DNA of 64,000 bases, from contig NC_053392.1 in NCBI RefSeq assembly GCF_905171765.1, positions 446,676,837-446,740,836 on the forward strand. The letters are read 5' to 3'. The notes below the pieces were generated by a model. That model was not told where the DNA came from. It was given only the letters and a program-made list of their open reading frames with translations, and ran no database searches. Positions 30,615-43,759 of the stretch are shown here, in pieces (position 1 is the first letter of the stretch; each line of letters begins with the position of its first letter). The stretch is from Bufo bufo (lineage: Eukaryota > Chordata > Amphibia > Anura > Bufonidae). The position numbers were made by a program, and so were the translations under genes.

Positions 30615-32925
30615 ACCCCCCCTCTCCAGTTTTAAATTCATTGGTGGCCAGTGCGGCCCCCCCCTCCCTCCCTCCCTCCCTCCCCAGTATTAAATTCATT
30701 GGTGGCCAGTGCGGCCCCCCTCCCTTCCTCCCTAGTATTAAATTCATTGGTGGCCAGTGCGGCCCCCCTCCCCCCCAATTAAAATCACCCCCCCATCATT
30801 GGTTGCAGCGGAGAGTTCCGATCGGAGTCCCAGTTTAATCGCTGGGGCTACGATCGGTTACCATGGCAGCCAAGACGCTACTGCAGTCCTGGCTGCCATG
30901 GTTACTTAGCAATTTTAGAAGCATTATACTTACCTGCGCTGTCTGTGACAGGCCGGGCGCTCCTCCTACTGGTAAGTGAAAGGTCTGTGCGGTGCATTGC
31001 TTATAGCGATTAAACTGGGACTCCGATCGGAACTCTCCGCTGCCACCAATGATGGGGGTGATTTTAATTAGGGGGGGGGGGGAGGGGAGGCCGCAATGGC
31101 CACCAATGAATATGATACAGGGGAGGGAGGGAGAGGGGCCGCACTGGCCACCAATGAATTTAATACTGGTGAGGGAGGGAGGGGGGGCCGCACTGGCCAC
31201 CAATGAATTTAATACTGGGGAGGGAGGGAGGGGGGCCGCACTGGCCACATATTGCTTTTAATACTGGGGAGGGGGGGCCGCACTGGCCTCCAATGCTTTT
31301 TATACTGGGGAGGGAGGGGGGCCGCACTGGCCACCAATGCTTTTTATACTGGGGAGGGAAGGGGGGGTCACACTGGCCACATATTGCTTTTTATACTGGG
31401 GATGGAGGAAGGGCACACTGGCCACCAATGCTTTTTATACTGGGGAGGGAGGGAGGGGGGGGCCGCACTGGCCACCAATGAATTTAATACTGGGGAGGGA
31501 GGGAGGGAGGGGGGCCGCACTGGCCACATATTGTTTTTAATACTGGGGAGGGAGAGGGGGGCCGCACTGGCCACATATTGCTTTTAATACTGGGAGGGAG
31601 GGGGGGCCGCACTGGCCTCCAATGCTTTTTATACTGGGGAGGGAGGGGGAGCCGCACTGACCACCAATGCTTTTTATACTGGGGAGGGAGGGGTATCACA
31701 CTGGCCACATATTGCTTTTTATACTGGGGATGGAGGGGGGGCGCCCTGGCCACCAATGCTTTTTATACTAAGGAGGGAGGGAGGGAGGGGGGGGGCCGCA
31801 CTGGCCACCAATGCTTTTTATACTGAGGAGGGAAGGAGGGAGGGGGGGGGGCGCACTGGCCACCAATGCTTTTTTTTATACTGGGGAGGGGGGGGGCCGC
31901 ACTGGCCACCAATGCTTTTTATACTGGGGAGGGAGGGGGGCCGCACTGGCCACCAATGCTTTTAATACTGAGGAGGGAGGGAGGCGGGGCCGCACTGGCC
32001 ACCAATGCTTTTTATACTGGGGAGGGAGGGGGGCCGCACTGGCCACAAATGCTTTTTATACTGGGGAGGGAGGAAGGGGGGGCCGCACTGGCCACCAATG
32101 CTTTTAATACTGGGGAGGGAGGGAGGGAGGGGGGGCCGTACTGGCCACCAATGCTTTTAATACAGGGGAGGGAGGGGGGGCAACACTGGCCACCAATGCT
32201 TTTAATGCTGGGGAGGGAGGGAGGGGGTTCCGCACTGGCCACTAATGCTTTTAATACTGGGGAGGGAGGGAGGGGGGGTCTCACTGGCCACCAATGCTTT
32301 TAATATTGGGGAGGGAGGGGGGCCGCATTGGCCACCAATGCTTTTAATACTGGGGAGTAAGGGGGGCCGCACTGGCCATATATTGCTTTTAATACTGGGG
32401 AGGGAGGGGGGCCGCACTGGCCACATATTGCTTTTTATACTGGGGAGGGAGGGAGGGAGGGAGGGGGGGCCGCACTGGCCACCAATTCTTTTTTTTATAC
32501 TGGGGAGGGAGGGAGGAGGGAGGGCCGCACTGGCCACCAATGCTTTTTATACTGTGGAGGGAGGGGGAGCCGCACTAGCCACCAATGCTTTTAATACTGG
32601 GGAGGGAGGGGGGGAGCCGCACTGCCCACCAATGCTTTTAATACTGGGGAGGGAGGGGGGCCTCACTGGCTACCAATGCTTTTAATACTGGGGATGGAGG
32701 GTGGGGGGCCGCACTGGCCTACTAGGGATGGAGGGGGCCGCACTGGCCACCAATGCTTTTAATACTGGGGAGGGGGGCCGCACTGGCCACCAATGCTTTT
32801 AATACTGGGGAGGGAGGGAGGGGGGGCCGCACTGGCCACCAATGCTTTTAATACTGGGGAGGGAGGGAGGGGGGCCGCACTGGTCACACTGGCCACCAAT
32901 GCTTCTAATACTGGGGAGGGAGGGG
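30615..32925. repeat. G-rich minisatellite with an orientation switch
   Basis: The unit is about 45-60 bp: GGGGAGGGAGGGGGGGCCGC, then ACTGGCCACCAATGCTTTTA, then ATACT. At 30615-30775 units run in the opposite sense (GGTGGCCAGTGCGGCCCCCC). From about 31070 to 32925 nearly 40 units run forward. Between them is a segment (30780-31060) with its own inverted ends (AGAGTTCCGATCGGAGTCCC). Most forward units contain four runs of three or more G, so the plus strand is dense in potential G-quadruplexes. Confidence 0.9.
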
Positions 32926-33172
32926 GTCTGGCCCCCTGCTGCCTGGCAGCACCCGATCAGGGGGCTAAGATCCGCACAATTAACCCCTCAGGTGCGGCAC
33001 CTGAGGGGTTAATTGTGCGGATCACAGCCCCCTGTAAAAGATCGGGTGCTGCCAGGCAGCAGGGGGCAGTTATGTACACAGTTCTTAGTATATTCTAACT
33101 TGAAGCGTCCCCATCACCATGGGAACACCTCTGTGTTAGAATATACTGTCGGATCTGAGTTTTCACGATAGT
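32926..33172. repeat. Inverted repeat arm, right
   Basis: Inverted partner of 30368-30614. Landmarks are GGCAGCACCCGATCAGGGGG, the AATTAACCCCTCAGGTGC palindrome, and CTTGAAGCGTCCCCATCACC. Confidence 0.85.
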
Positions 33173-33375
33173 GAAAACTCAGATCTGAAAAAGCTGTTAT
33201 GCAGATGGATCCGCACTGAACGGATACCATTGTTTGCATTTATAGGTGCGGATCCATCTGTGCAGATACCAGACGGATCGGTGAAGATCGGTCCAGTCAT
33301 TTGGTTGCGCATAAAGAACGTCCAGACAGATAGACAGACAGATAGAAACTCATTTTTATATATATAAGAGACTAG

Positions 33376-33629
33376 TAGAAGGACCTGGCTTTGCATGGGT
33401 ATATTTCATCTACGGATGTAGCAGGGTTAACACACATGAGACATGATAACTAAACTAAATGGAACTAAATGCGTTAGACAATTGCTTTTCAATGGCTTTT
33501 GTTTCAAGATAATGCAATGAGTTAAAAAATTTGAGTTAAGAGTATGTGTGCTACCCCTGCTATATCTGTATTTTATTTTATGTTTCCATGTGTCGAAAAA
33601 GATATTGACTATTTCCCCCATAACAGTGA
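33376..33629. other. Noncoding stretch before the satellite
   Basis: AT-rich, no gene or repeat end recognised. Confidence 0.35.
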
Positions 33630-35223
33630 CCTCTACAGTACCTGCCCCTTTAACAATTACCCCCACAGTGCCTGCCCCTTTAACATTGACCTCCACAGTG
33701 GCCGCCCCTTTAACATCGACCTCCACAGTGCCCGACCCTTTAACAGTGATCGCCCCTTTAGCATTGACCACCCCTTTAACAGTGGCATTAATAGTGGCAA
33801 CCCCTTTAACAGTGACTTTCACAGTACCTGCCCCTTTAACAGTGACTTCCAAAGTGCCCGCCCCTTTAACAGAGACCTCCACAGTGCCCGTCCCTTTAAA
33901 AGTGACTTTCACAGTGACAGCCCCTTTAACAGTGACCGCCCCTTTAACAGTGAGTTTCACAGACCGCCCCTTTAACAGTGACTTTCACAGTGATCGCCCC
34001 ATTAACAGTGACTTTCATAATGACCGCCCATTTAACAGTGACTTTCACAGTGACCTCCCTTTTAACAGTAACTTTAACAGTGACCGCCCTTTTAACATTG
34101 AATTTCACAGTGGCCGCCCCTTTAACAGTGACAGCCCCTTTAACGGTGACTTTCAGAGTGGCCACTCCTTTAACAGTGACTTTCACAGTACCTGCCCCTT
34201 TAACAGTGACTTCCAAAGTGCCCGCCCCTTTAACAGAGACCTCCACAGTGCCCGTCCCTTTAAAAGTGACTTTCACAGTGACAGCCCCTTTAACAGTGAC
34301 CGCCCCTTTAACAGTGACTTTCACAGTGATCGCCCCATTAACAGTGACTTTCATAATGACCGCCCATTTAACAGTGACTTTCACAGTGACCTCCCTTTTA
34401 ACAGTAACTTTAACAGTGACCGCCCTTTTAACATTGAATTTCACAGTGGCCGCCCCTTTAACAGTGACAGCCCCTTTAACGGTGACTTTCAGAGTGGCCA
34501 CTCCTTTAACAGTGACTTTCACAGTACCTGCCCCTTTAACAGTGACTTCCAAAGTGCCCGCCCCTTTAACAGAGACCTCCACAGTGCCCGTCCCTTTAAA
34601 AGTGACTTTAACAGTGACAGCCCCTTTAACAGTGACCGCCCCTTTAACAGTGAGTTTCACAGACCGCCCCTTTAACAGTGACTTTCACAGTGATCGCCCC
34701 ATTAACAGTGACTTTCATAATGACCGCCCCTTTAACAGTGACTTTCAAAGTGACCTCCCTTTTAACAGTAACTTTAACAGTGACCGCCCTTTTAACATTG
34801 AATTTCACAGTGGCCACCCCTTTAACAGTGACAGCCCCTTTAACGGTGACTTTCAGAGTGGCCACTCCTTTAACAGTGACTTTCACAGTACCCACCCCTT
34901 TAACAGTCACTTCCACAGTGCCCGCCCCTTTAAAAGTGACTTTCACAGTGACTGTCCCTTTAACAGCGACTTTCACAGTGACCGCCCCTTTAACAGTGAC
35001 TTTCACAGTGACTGCCCCTTTAACAGTGACTTAAACAGTGATCGCCCCAATAACAGTGACTTTCACAGTGACCGCCCCTTTGACAGTGACTTTCACAGTG
35101 ACCTCCCTTTTAACAGTGACCGCCTCTTTAACAGTGACCGCCCCTTTAACATTGAATTTCACAGTGGCCGCCCCTTTAACAGTGACAGCCCCTTTAACGG
35201 TGAATTTCACAGTGGCCACTCCT
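33630..35223. repeat. 30-bp TTAA-containing satellite, first block
   Basis: The unit is CCCCTTTAACAGTGACTTTC followed by ACAGTGACCG, with some 18-bp short forms (CCCCTTTAACAGTGACCG). All lengths are multiples of three and the unit has no stop in several frames, which creates long false open frames on both strands (up to 461 codons with a TFTVTAPLTV repeat). A higher-order repeat is seen by the landmark TGATCGCCCCA at 33991, 34327, 34691 and about 35040, that is about 336-364 bp. The block ends at the TTAA where a piggyBac element starts. Confidence 0.93.
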
Positions 35224-35699
35224 TTAACCACCTCAGCCCCCATAGCTTAAACACCCTGAAAGACCAGGCCACTTTTTACACTTCTGACCTACACTACTTT
35301 CACCGTTTATTGCTCGGTCAACTTACCACCCAAATGAATTTTACCTCCTTTTCTTCTCACTAATAGAGCTTTCATTTGGTGGTATTTCATTGCTGCTGCC
35401 ATTTTTACTTTTTTTGTTATTAATCGAAATTTAACGATTTTTTTGCAAAAAAATGACATTTTTCACTTTCAGTTGTAAAATTTTGCAAAAAAAACGAGAT
35501 CCATATATAAATTTTGCTCTAAATATATTGTTCTACATGTCTTTGATAAAAAAAAATGTTTGGGTAAAAAAAAAAATGGTTTGGGTAAAAGTTATAGCGT
35601 TTACAAACTATGGTACAAAAATGTGAATTTCCGCTTTTTGAAGCAGCTCTGACTTTCTGAGCACCTGTCATGTTTCCTGAGGTTCTACAATGGCCAGAC

Positions 35700-37900
35700 A
35701 GTACAAACACCCCACAAATGACCCCATTTCGGAAAGTAGACACCCTAAGGTATTCGCTGATGGGCATAGTGAGTTCATAGAACTTTTTATTTTTTGTCAC
35801 AAGTTAGCGGAAAATGATGATTTTTTTTTTTTCTTACAAAGTCTCATATTCCACTAACTTGTGACAAAAAATAAAAACTTCCATGAACTCACTATGCCCA
35901 TCAGCGAATACCTTGGGATGTATTCTTTCCAAAATGGGGTCACTTGTGGGGTAGTTATACTGCCCTGGCATTCTAGGGGCCCAAATCTGTGGTAAGGAGT
36001 TTGAAATCAAATTCTGTAAAAAATGGCTGGTGAAATCCGAAAGGTGCTCTCTGGAATGTGGGCCCCTTTGCCCACCTAGGCTGCAAAAAAGTGTCACACA
36101 TGTGGTATCTCCGTGTTCAGGAGAAGTTGGGGAATGTGTTTTGGGGTGTCATTTTACATATACCCATGCTGGGTGAGATAAATATCTTGGTCAAATGCCA
36201 ACTTTGTATAAAAAAATGGGAAAAGTTGTCTTTTGCCAAGATATTTCTCTCACCCAGCACGGGTATATGTAAAATTACACCCCAAAACACATTCCCCAAC
36301 TTCTCCTGAATACGGAGATACCACATGTGTGACACTTTTTTGCAGCCTAGGTGGGCAAAGGGGCCCACATTCCAAAGAGCACCTTTCGGATTTCACAGGT
36401 CATTTTTTACAGAATTTGATTTCAAACTCTTTGGAATATGGGCCCCTTTGCCCATCTAGGCTGCAAAAAAGTGTCACACATGTGGTATCTCCGTATTCAG
36501 GAGAAGTTGGGGAATGTGTTTTGGGGTGTCATTTTACATATACCCATGCTGGGTGAGAGAAATATCTTGGCAAAAGACAACTTTTCCCATTTTTTTATAC
36601 AAAGTTGGCATTTGACCAAGATATTTATCTCACCCAGCATGGGTATATTTAAAATGACACCCCAAAACACATTCTTCAACTTCTCCTGAATACGGAGATA
36701 CCACATGTGTGACACTTTTTTGCAGCCTAGGTGGGCAAAGGGGCCCACATTCCAACGAGCACCTTTCGGATTTCACTGGCCATTTTTTACAGAATTTGAT
36801 TTCAAACTCCTTACCACACATTTTGGCCCCTAGAATGCCAGGGAAGTATAACTACCCCACAAGTGACCCCATTTTGGAAAGAAGACACCCCAAGGTATTC
36901 CGTGAGGGGAATGGCGAGTTCCTAGAATTTTTTATTTTTTGTCACAAGTTAGTGGAAAATGATGATTTTTTTTTTTTTATTTCTTACCAAGTCTTATATT
37001 CCACTAACTTGTGACAAAAAATAAAAACTTCCATGAACTCACTATGCCCATCAGCGAATACCTTGGGGTGTCTTCTTTCCAAAATGGGGTCACTTGTGGG
37101 GTAGTTATACTGCCCTGGCATTCTAGGGGCCCAAATGTGTGGTAAGGAGTTTGAAATCAAATTCTGTAAAAAATGACCTGTGAAATCCGAAAGGTGCTCT
37201 TTGGAATGTGGGCCCCTTTGCCCACCTAGGCTGCAAAAAAGTGTCACACATGGGGGGTGTCATTTTACATATACCCATGCTGGGTGAGAGAAATATCTTG
37301 GCAAAAGACAACTTTTCCCATTTTTTTATACAAAGTTGGCATTTGACCAAGATATTTCTCTCACCCAGCATGGGTATATGTAAAATGACACCCCAAAACA
37401 CATTCCCCAACTTCTCCTGAATACGGAGAAACCACATGTGTGACACTTTTTTGCAGCCTAGGTGGGCAAAGAGGCCCAAATTCCTTTTAGGAGGGCATTT
37501 TTAGACATTTGGATACCAGACTTCTTCTCACGCTTTGGGGCCCCTAAAATTCCAGGGCAGTATAAATACCCCACATGTGACCCCATTTTGGAAAGAAGAC
37601 ACCCCAAGGTATTCAATGAGGGGCATGGCAAGTTCATAGAAAAAAAAAAATTTGGCACAAGTTAGCGGAAATTGATTTTTTTGATTTTTTTCTCACAAAG
37701 TCTCCCTTTCCGCTAACTTGGGACAAAAATTTCAATCTTTTATGGACTCAATAAGCCCCTCAGCAAATACCTTGGGGTGTCTTCTTTCCAAAATGGGGTC
37801 ATTTGTGGGGTCTCCGCAATCATTACATGTATGGCCAGCATTAGGAGTTTCTGCTATTCTCCTTATATTGAGCATACGGGTAATAAGATTTTTTTTTTCC
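35700..37900. repeat. Alternating inverted repeats (palindrome chain) in piggyBac A
   Basis: A segment with landmarks CTTGGGGTGTCTTCTTTCC, GGCTGCAAAAAAGTGTCACA and CATACCCATGCTGGGTGAGA alternates in orientation. Symmetry centres lie near 35825, 36210, 36396, 36590 and 36970. The same short peptide is therefore open on both strands. The same family fills 43760-47450 and 48900-50060. Confidence 0.88.
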
Positions 37901-38661
37901 GTTCATCCTCTGGGCTGAAAGAAAAAAATGAACGGCACAGATTTCTTCATTCGCATCGATCAATGTGGATGAAAAAATCTCTGCCAAAAAAAGAAAAAGG
38001 AGGGGAAAGGCGTCTGCCAGGACATAGGAGCTCCGCCCAACATCCATACCCACTTAGCTCGTATGCCCTGGCAAACCAGATTTCTCCATTCACATCAATC
38101 GATGTGGATTAATAAATCCTTGCCGGGATTTTTTTTTTTATATATACAAAGTGTATATGAACACCGCCACCTCCTCAGCTCATATGCCTCGGCAAACGTA
38201 TCTTTTACTGCAGAGGAGAAATTTCGTCTTGCAGCGCCGCATACACCGACTTGCGTGTAATCTGACAGCAGCGCAATGCTTCTGTCAGAATGCACATCAG
38301 TGCTGCAGCTAGTCGATCGGTTGGTCCACCTGGAAGGTAAAAAAAAAAAAACATAAAAGAAAAAACCAGGCCGCGACACAATAAATTTATTAACTTTTGA
38401 ACCAAACATATAAACTTTTTTTTACTTTTTTAACTGAACGTTAACTTTTTTACTTACCGGTAATTTTTTTTTGTTTAGTTTTTTTTACCTTTTATAGAAC
38501 AAACCTCTCCTTCCCCATGGGACAATGTGCAAAGCGCAAATCGCCCAAAGATGTGGCGAAGTACGTTATGCACTTTATCCCAGGTGAAAGGAGAGGTTTG
38601 CAGCAGCTGTGAGTAAAAGGGCCCTAATAGCCCTGTGTGCCTGTCCTGTGAGATGCAATCC

Positions 38662-40614
38662 CTATGCTAACTGTACCTGTGTGTGGTACTTCCGGAAACA
38701 CTCTCCAAAGCATAGGGCAGGGTGGTCAGGGCAGTCAAGACAGAAATAGCGGGTGTCACGCCTTATTCCACTCCTGCTACAGACACGACATCTTTTTCTG
38801 GGTGACGGTTGGGTTGAGGTACCAGGAACGACACTGGGGAAATGTCGCTCGTGTAGACGGCTAACTACACTGGTGGTTGGGGCCACGGAACCTTCTGGAT
38901 ACAGGAGGTTCTCAATGATCTCTTCCTGGAATTTGAGGAAGGATCGTGTTCTCCCAGCCTTACTGTAGAGAACAAAACTATTGTACAGAGCCAATTGAAT
39001 TAAATATACAGACACCTTCTTATACCAGCGTCTGGTGCGTCGGGAAACTAAATACGGAGACAACATCTGGTCATTGAAGTCCACCCCTCCCATGAGCAAA
39101 TTATAGTCGTGGACTGAGAGGGGCTTTTCAATGACACGGGTTGCTCGCTCAATTTGTATTGTCGTGTCTGCGTGAATGGAGGAGAGCATGTAAACGTCAC
39201 GCTTGTCTCTCCATTTCACCGCGAGCAGTTCTTCATTACACAAGGCAGCCCTCTCCCCCCTTGCAAGACGAGTGGTAACGAGCCGTTGGGGGAAGCCCAC
39301 GCGACTAGTTCGCGCGGTGCCACAGGCGCAAATCCGTTCTAGAAACAAATGCCTAAAGAGGGCCACACTTGTGTAGAAATTGTCCACATAAAGATGGTAC
39401 CCCTTGCCAAATAAGGGTGACACCAAGTCCCAGACTGTCTTTCCACTGCTCCCCAGGTAGTCAGGGCAACCGACCGGCTCCAGGGTCTGATCTTTTCCCT
39501 CATAGATCCGAAATTTGTGGGTATAGCCTGTGGCCCTTTTACAGAGCTTATACAATTTGACCCCATACCGGGCATGCTTGCTTGGGATGTATTGTTTGAA
39601 GCCAAGGCGCCCGGTAAAATGTATTAGGGACTCGTCTACGCAGATGTTTTGCTCAGGGGTATACAAATCTGCAAATTTCTGGTTGAAGTGGTCTATGAGG
39701 GGCCGAATTTTGTGGAGCCGGTCAAAAGCTGGGTGGCCTCTGGGACGGGAGGTGGTGTTGTCGCTAAAATGCAGGAAACGGAGGATGGCCTCAAATCGTG
39801 CCCTGGACATAGCAGCAGAGAACATGGGCATGTGATGAATCGGGTTCGTGGACCAATATGACCGCAATTCATGCTTTTTAGTTAGACCCATGTTAAGGAG
39901 AAGGCCCAAAAAAAATTTAATTTCGGAAACTTGGACTGGTTTCCACCGGAAAGGCTGGGCATAAAAGCTTCCCGGGTTGGCGGATATAAATTGTGTGGCA
40001 TACCGGTTTGTCTCTGCCATGACTAAGTCTCAGAGCTCCGCAGTCAAGAACAGCTCAAAAAATCCCAGGGCCGAACCGATCTGAGCCGTCTCAACCCGAA
40101 CTCCAGACTGGGCGGTGAAAGGGGGAACTAATGGTGCGGATGAAGTTGGTGACTGCCAATCAGGGTTTGCCAGCACCTCAGGGATTCTAGGGGCTCTACG
40201 GGCCTGTCTGTGCGGTGGCTGCGACGGGGTAACTACTGCACGTGCCACCGTACCAGCTTGAACTGCCCTTCTGGTGCTCGCCACGTCACCATGTTGTACG
40301 GCAGTGCTGGTACTAGGTCCAGGGAGGGCTGCGCTGCTGGTGTATGCCTCACCACGTGATCCGACAGCGCCAGCCCCACTCTGCTGCTCTTGAAGCGGAT
40401 CCTGCGCAACCTGTGGTCTAGCGACACGGGGCCGGGTACGCCTGGTGCTATCAGGGACCTCCACCTCCTCGTCCGAACTTTGGGTCAGAGAGCCACTGCT
40501 TTCTACAGGTTCATATTCTGACCCGCTAGATTCGTCAGATGAGGGTTCCCATTCCTCATCCGACTGGGTCAGAATCCTGTAGGCCTCTTCAGAAGAATAC
40601 CCCCTGTTTGACAT
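38662..40614 (-). pseudogene. piggyBac transposase, copy A, one premature stop
   Basis: The protein excises and inserts the element at TTAA. Read through, it is about 646 residues. The N-terminal 190 residues are Ser/Glu-rich (MSNRGYSSEEAYRIL start at 40614), followed by the DDE_Tnp_1_7 domain: the first aspartate in ICVDESLIHFTGR, the second in LYVDNFYTS, the third in MGGVDFNDQM. A C-terminal cysteine-rich finger follows (CRVCSRSG...CLDCPDHPALC...C). A TGA at 40030-40032 splits N-terminal region and catalytic domain. The equivalent place in copy C reads through, so the stop is a lesion. Downstream, 452 codons are open from an internal methionine. All three catalytic aspartates are kept. Confidence 0.92.
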
Positions 40615-41566
40615 TTGGACTACTAAATTTAGGGGTATTCCCTGAGACTACCCAAGAAAAAAAGCAAGCCTGTCTTACAAAGGGGAGGCTAGCGAAGTAC
40701 CGGAGGCCGCTGCGGTTGATAAAAAATATCAAAACTGATTTTTTTATCGCCGCAGTGCGTGTAAAATGAATGTGCAGTGATCAAAAAAAAATATATTTTT
40801 TGTCATTGCGGCGGGGCGGGCGTGGGTGAACGCACGTGTGGGCGACCGATCAGGCCTGATCGGGCAAACACTGCGTTTTGGGTGGAGGGTGAGCTAAGGT
40901 GACACTAATACAATTATAGATCTGACCGTGATCAGTTTTGATCACTTACAGATACTATAAAAGTACAAATGCTGATTAGCGATACGCTAATCAGCGAATC
41001 AGTGACTGCGGTGCGGTGGGCTGGGCGCTAACCGATCGCTAACTACCTAACCAAGGGGCCTAAACTATCCTAAAACCTAACAGCCAAAACTAGTGAAAAA
41101 AAAAAGTGTCAGTTTACACTGATCACTTTTTGTCTTTCACTAAGTAAATGACAGGGGGCGATCAAGGGGTTAATTTGGATGATGGGGGTGATGGAAGGTG
41201 ATCTGGGGCTAAGGGTAGTGTTTGGTGGGTACTCACAGTGATGTCTGCTCCTCTGCTGGAACCAACCGACGAAAAGGACCAGCAGAGGAGCAGACAAGCC
41301 ATTTAACACATCATATTTACTAATATGATGTGTTATGTGGCTTCTGATTCGTTTTTTTGAAAATCGCCAGCCTGCCAGCCAATGATCGTTGCTGGCAGGC
41401 TGGTGACGAAATTGTTCTTTAACTTTTGCCGGCCCGCGATGCGCATGCGCGGGCCGGCTTTGAGCGAAATCTCGCGTCTCGCGAGATGACGCGTATATGC
41501 GTGACTGTGCGCAGCGCTGCCGCCTCCGGAACGCGATCCTGCATTAGGCGGTCCGGAGGCGGTTAA

Positions 41567-41712
41567 CAGTGACTTTCACAGTACCCGCCACTTTAACAGT
41601 CACTTCCACAGTGCCCGCCCCTTTAAAAGTGACTTTCACAGTGACTGTCCCTTTAACAGTGACTTTCACAGTGACCACACCTTTAACAGTGACTTTCACA
41701 GTGACCACCCCT
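41567..41712. repeat. 30-bp TTAA satellite, middle block
   Basis: About five units remain between piggyBac A and B, continuing the first block in sequence and phase. Confidence 0.9.
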
Positions 41713-42189
41713 TTAACCGCCTAACGCAGGATCGCGTTCCGGAGGTGGCAGCGCTGCGCACAGTCACGCATATATGCGTCATCTCGCGAGACGCGAGACT
41801 TCCTGTGAACGCGCGCACACAGGCGCGCGCGCTCACAGGAACGGAAGGTAAGAGAGTTGATCTCCAGCCTGCCAGCGGCGATCGTTCGCTGGCAGGCTGG
41901 AGATGTGTTTTTTTTAATCCCTAACAGGTATATTAGACGCTGTTTTGATAACAGCGTCTAATATACCTGCTACCTGGTCCTCTGGTGGTCCCCTTTGTTT
42001 GGATCGACCACCAGAGGACACAGGTAGCTCAGTAAAGTAGCACCAAGCACCACTACACTACACCCCCCCCCCGTCACTTATTAACCCCTTATTAGCCCCT
42101 GATCACCCCTGATCACCCCATATAGACTCCCTGATCACCCCCCTGTCATTGATTACCCCCCTGTCATTGATCAACCCCCTGTAAAGCTC

Positions 42190-43610
42190 CATTCAGACGT
42201 CCGCATGATTTTTACGGATCCACTGATAGATGGATCGGATCCGCAAAACGCATCCGGACGTCTGAATGAAGCCTTACAGGGGCGTGATCAATGACTGTGG
42301 TGATCACCCCATATAGACTCCCTGATTACGCCCCTGTCATTGATTACCCCCCTGTCATTGATTACCCCCCTGTAAAGCTCCATTCAGACGTCCGCATGAT
42401 TTTTACGGATCCACTGATAGATGGATCGGATCCGCAAAACGCATCCGGACGTCTGAATGAAGCCTTACAGGGGCGTGATCAATGACTGTGGTGATCACCC
42501 CATATAGACTCCCTGATCACGCCCCTGTCATTGATTACCCCCCTGTCATTGATTACCCCCCTGTAAAGCTCCATTCAGACGTCCGCATGATTTTTACGGA
42601 TCCACTGATAGATGGATCGGATCCGCAAAACGCATCCGGACGTCTGAATGAAGCCTTACAGGGGCGTGATCAATGACTGTGGTGATCACCCCATATAGAC
42701 TCCCTGATCACCCCCCTGTCATTGATTACCCCCCTGTCATTGATTACCCCCCTGTAAAGCTCCATTCAGACGTCCGCATGATTTTTACGGATCCACTGAT
42801 AGATGGATCGGATCCGCAAAACGCATCCGGACGTCTGAATGAAGCCTTACAGGGGCATGATCAATGACTGTGGTTATCACCCCATATAGACTCCCTGATC
42901 ACCCCCCTGTCATTGATTACCCCCCTGTAAAGCTCCATTCAGATGTCTGCATGATTTTTACGGATGCACTGATAGATGGATCGGATCCGCAAAACGCATA
43001 CGGACGTCTGAATGAAGCCTTACAGGGGCATGACCAATGACTGTGGTTATCACCCCATATAGACTCCCTGATCACCCCCCTGTCATTGATTACACCTCTG
43101 TCATTGATCAACCCCCTGTAAAGCTCCATTCAGATGTTTGCATGATTTTTACGGATCCACTGATAGATGGATCGGATCCGCAAAACGCATACGGACGTCT
43201 GAATGAAGCCTTACAGGGGCGTGATCAATGACTGTGGTTATCACCCCATATAGACTCCCTGATCACCCCCCTGTCATTGATTACACCCCTGTCATTGATC
43301 AACCCCCTGTAAAGCTCCATTCAGATGTTTGCATGATTTTTACGGATCCACTGATAGATGGATCGGATCCGCAAAACGCATACGGACGTCTGAATGAAGC
43401 CTTACAGGGGCGTGATCAATGACTGTGGTTATCACCCCATATAGACTCCCTGATCACCCCCCTGTCATTGATTACACCCCTGTCATTGATCAACCCCCTG
43501 TAAAGCTCCATTCAGATGTCCGCATGATTTTTACGGATCCACTGATAGATGGATCGGATCCGCAAAACACATACAGGCGTCTCCCTGGAGCCTTCCAGGG
43601 GGGGTGATCA
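42190..43610. repeat. 191-bp tandem array, eight copies
   Basis: The landmark CATTCAGACGTCCGCATG recurs at intervals of 191 bp, with one 173-bp interval near 42770-42942. Each unit contains a hairpin pair (CTCCATTCAGACGTCCG and CGGACGTCTGAATGAAGCC) and short TGTCATTGATTACCCCCC copies. Imperfect short copies continue to about 43740. Confidence 0.92.
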
Positions 43611-43759
43611 ATGACTGTGGTGATCACCCCATATAGACTTCCTGATCACCCCCCTGTCATTGATCACTCCCCCTGTCATTGATCACTCCCCCTGTCATTG
43701 ATCACCCCCATGTCATTGATCACCCTCTGTAAGGCTCCATTCAGACATTTTTTTGGCCC

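Larger units (their letters stand above)
30098..33375 (+). mobile_element. Helitron-like nonautonomous element, 3278 bp
   Basis: The left end is A|TCTATACTAATAAAAG (start 30098). The right end is CTAG|T (33372-33375) preceded by the short palindrome TTATATATATAA, which is the 5'-TC, hairpin, CTRR-3', A/T target pattern of Helitrons. No Rep or helicase gene is present. The interior is a pair of inverted repeats around a G-rich minisatellite. The call rests on terminal motifs, which are short, so a chance match is possible. Confidence 0.55.
35224..41566 (-). mobile_element. piggyBac element A, 6.3 kb, TTAA-flanked
   Basis: TTAA at 35224-35227 and 41563-41566. The left end is TTAACCACCTCAGCCCC and the right end read inward is TTAACCGCCTCCGGACC, sharing about ten terminal bases. 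Satellite units flank both sides, so the element lies at a TTAA of the array. It contains a transposase gene (40614 to 38662, minus) and large noncoding parts, among them alternating inverted repeats (35700-37900) and GC-rich palindromes near the right end (41360-41560). Confidence 0.9.

Noticed and set aside
31049..32685. Series of frames with GREGG-ATNAF type repeats
   Set aside because: Overlapping frames over the G-rich minisatellite in several registers; no start context or domain.
33978..35363. 461-codon frame, Thr/Val/Pro rich
   Set aside because: Pure satellite translation, equally open on the other strand.
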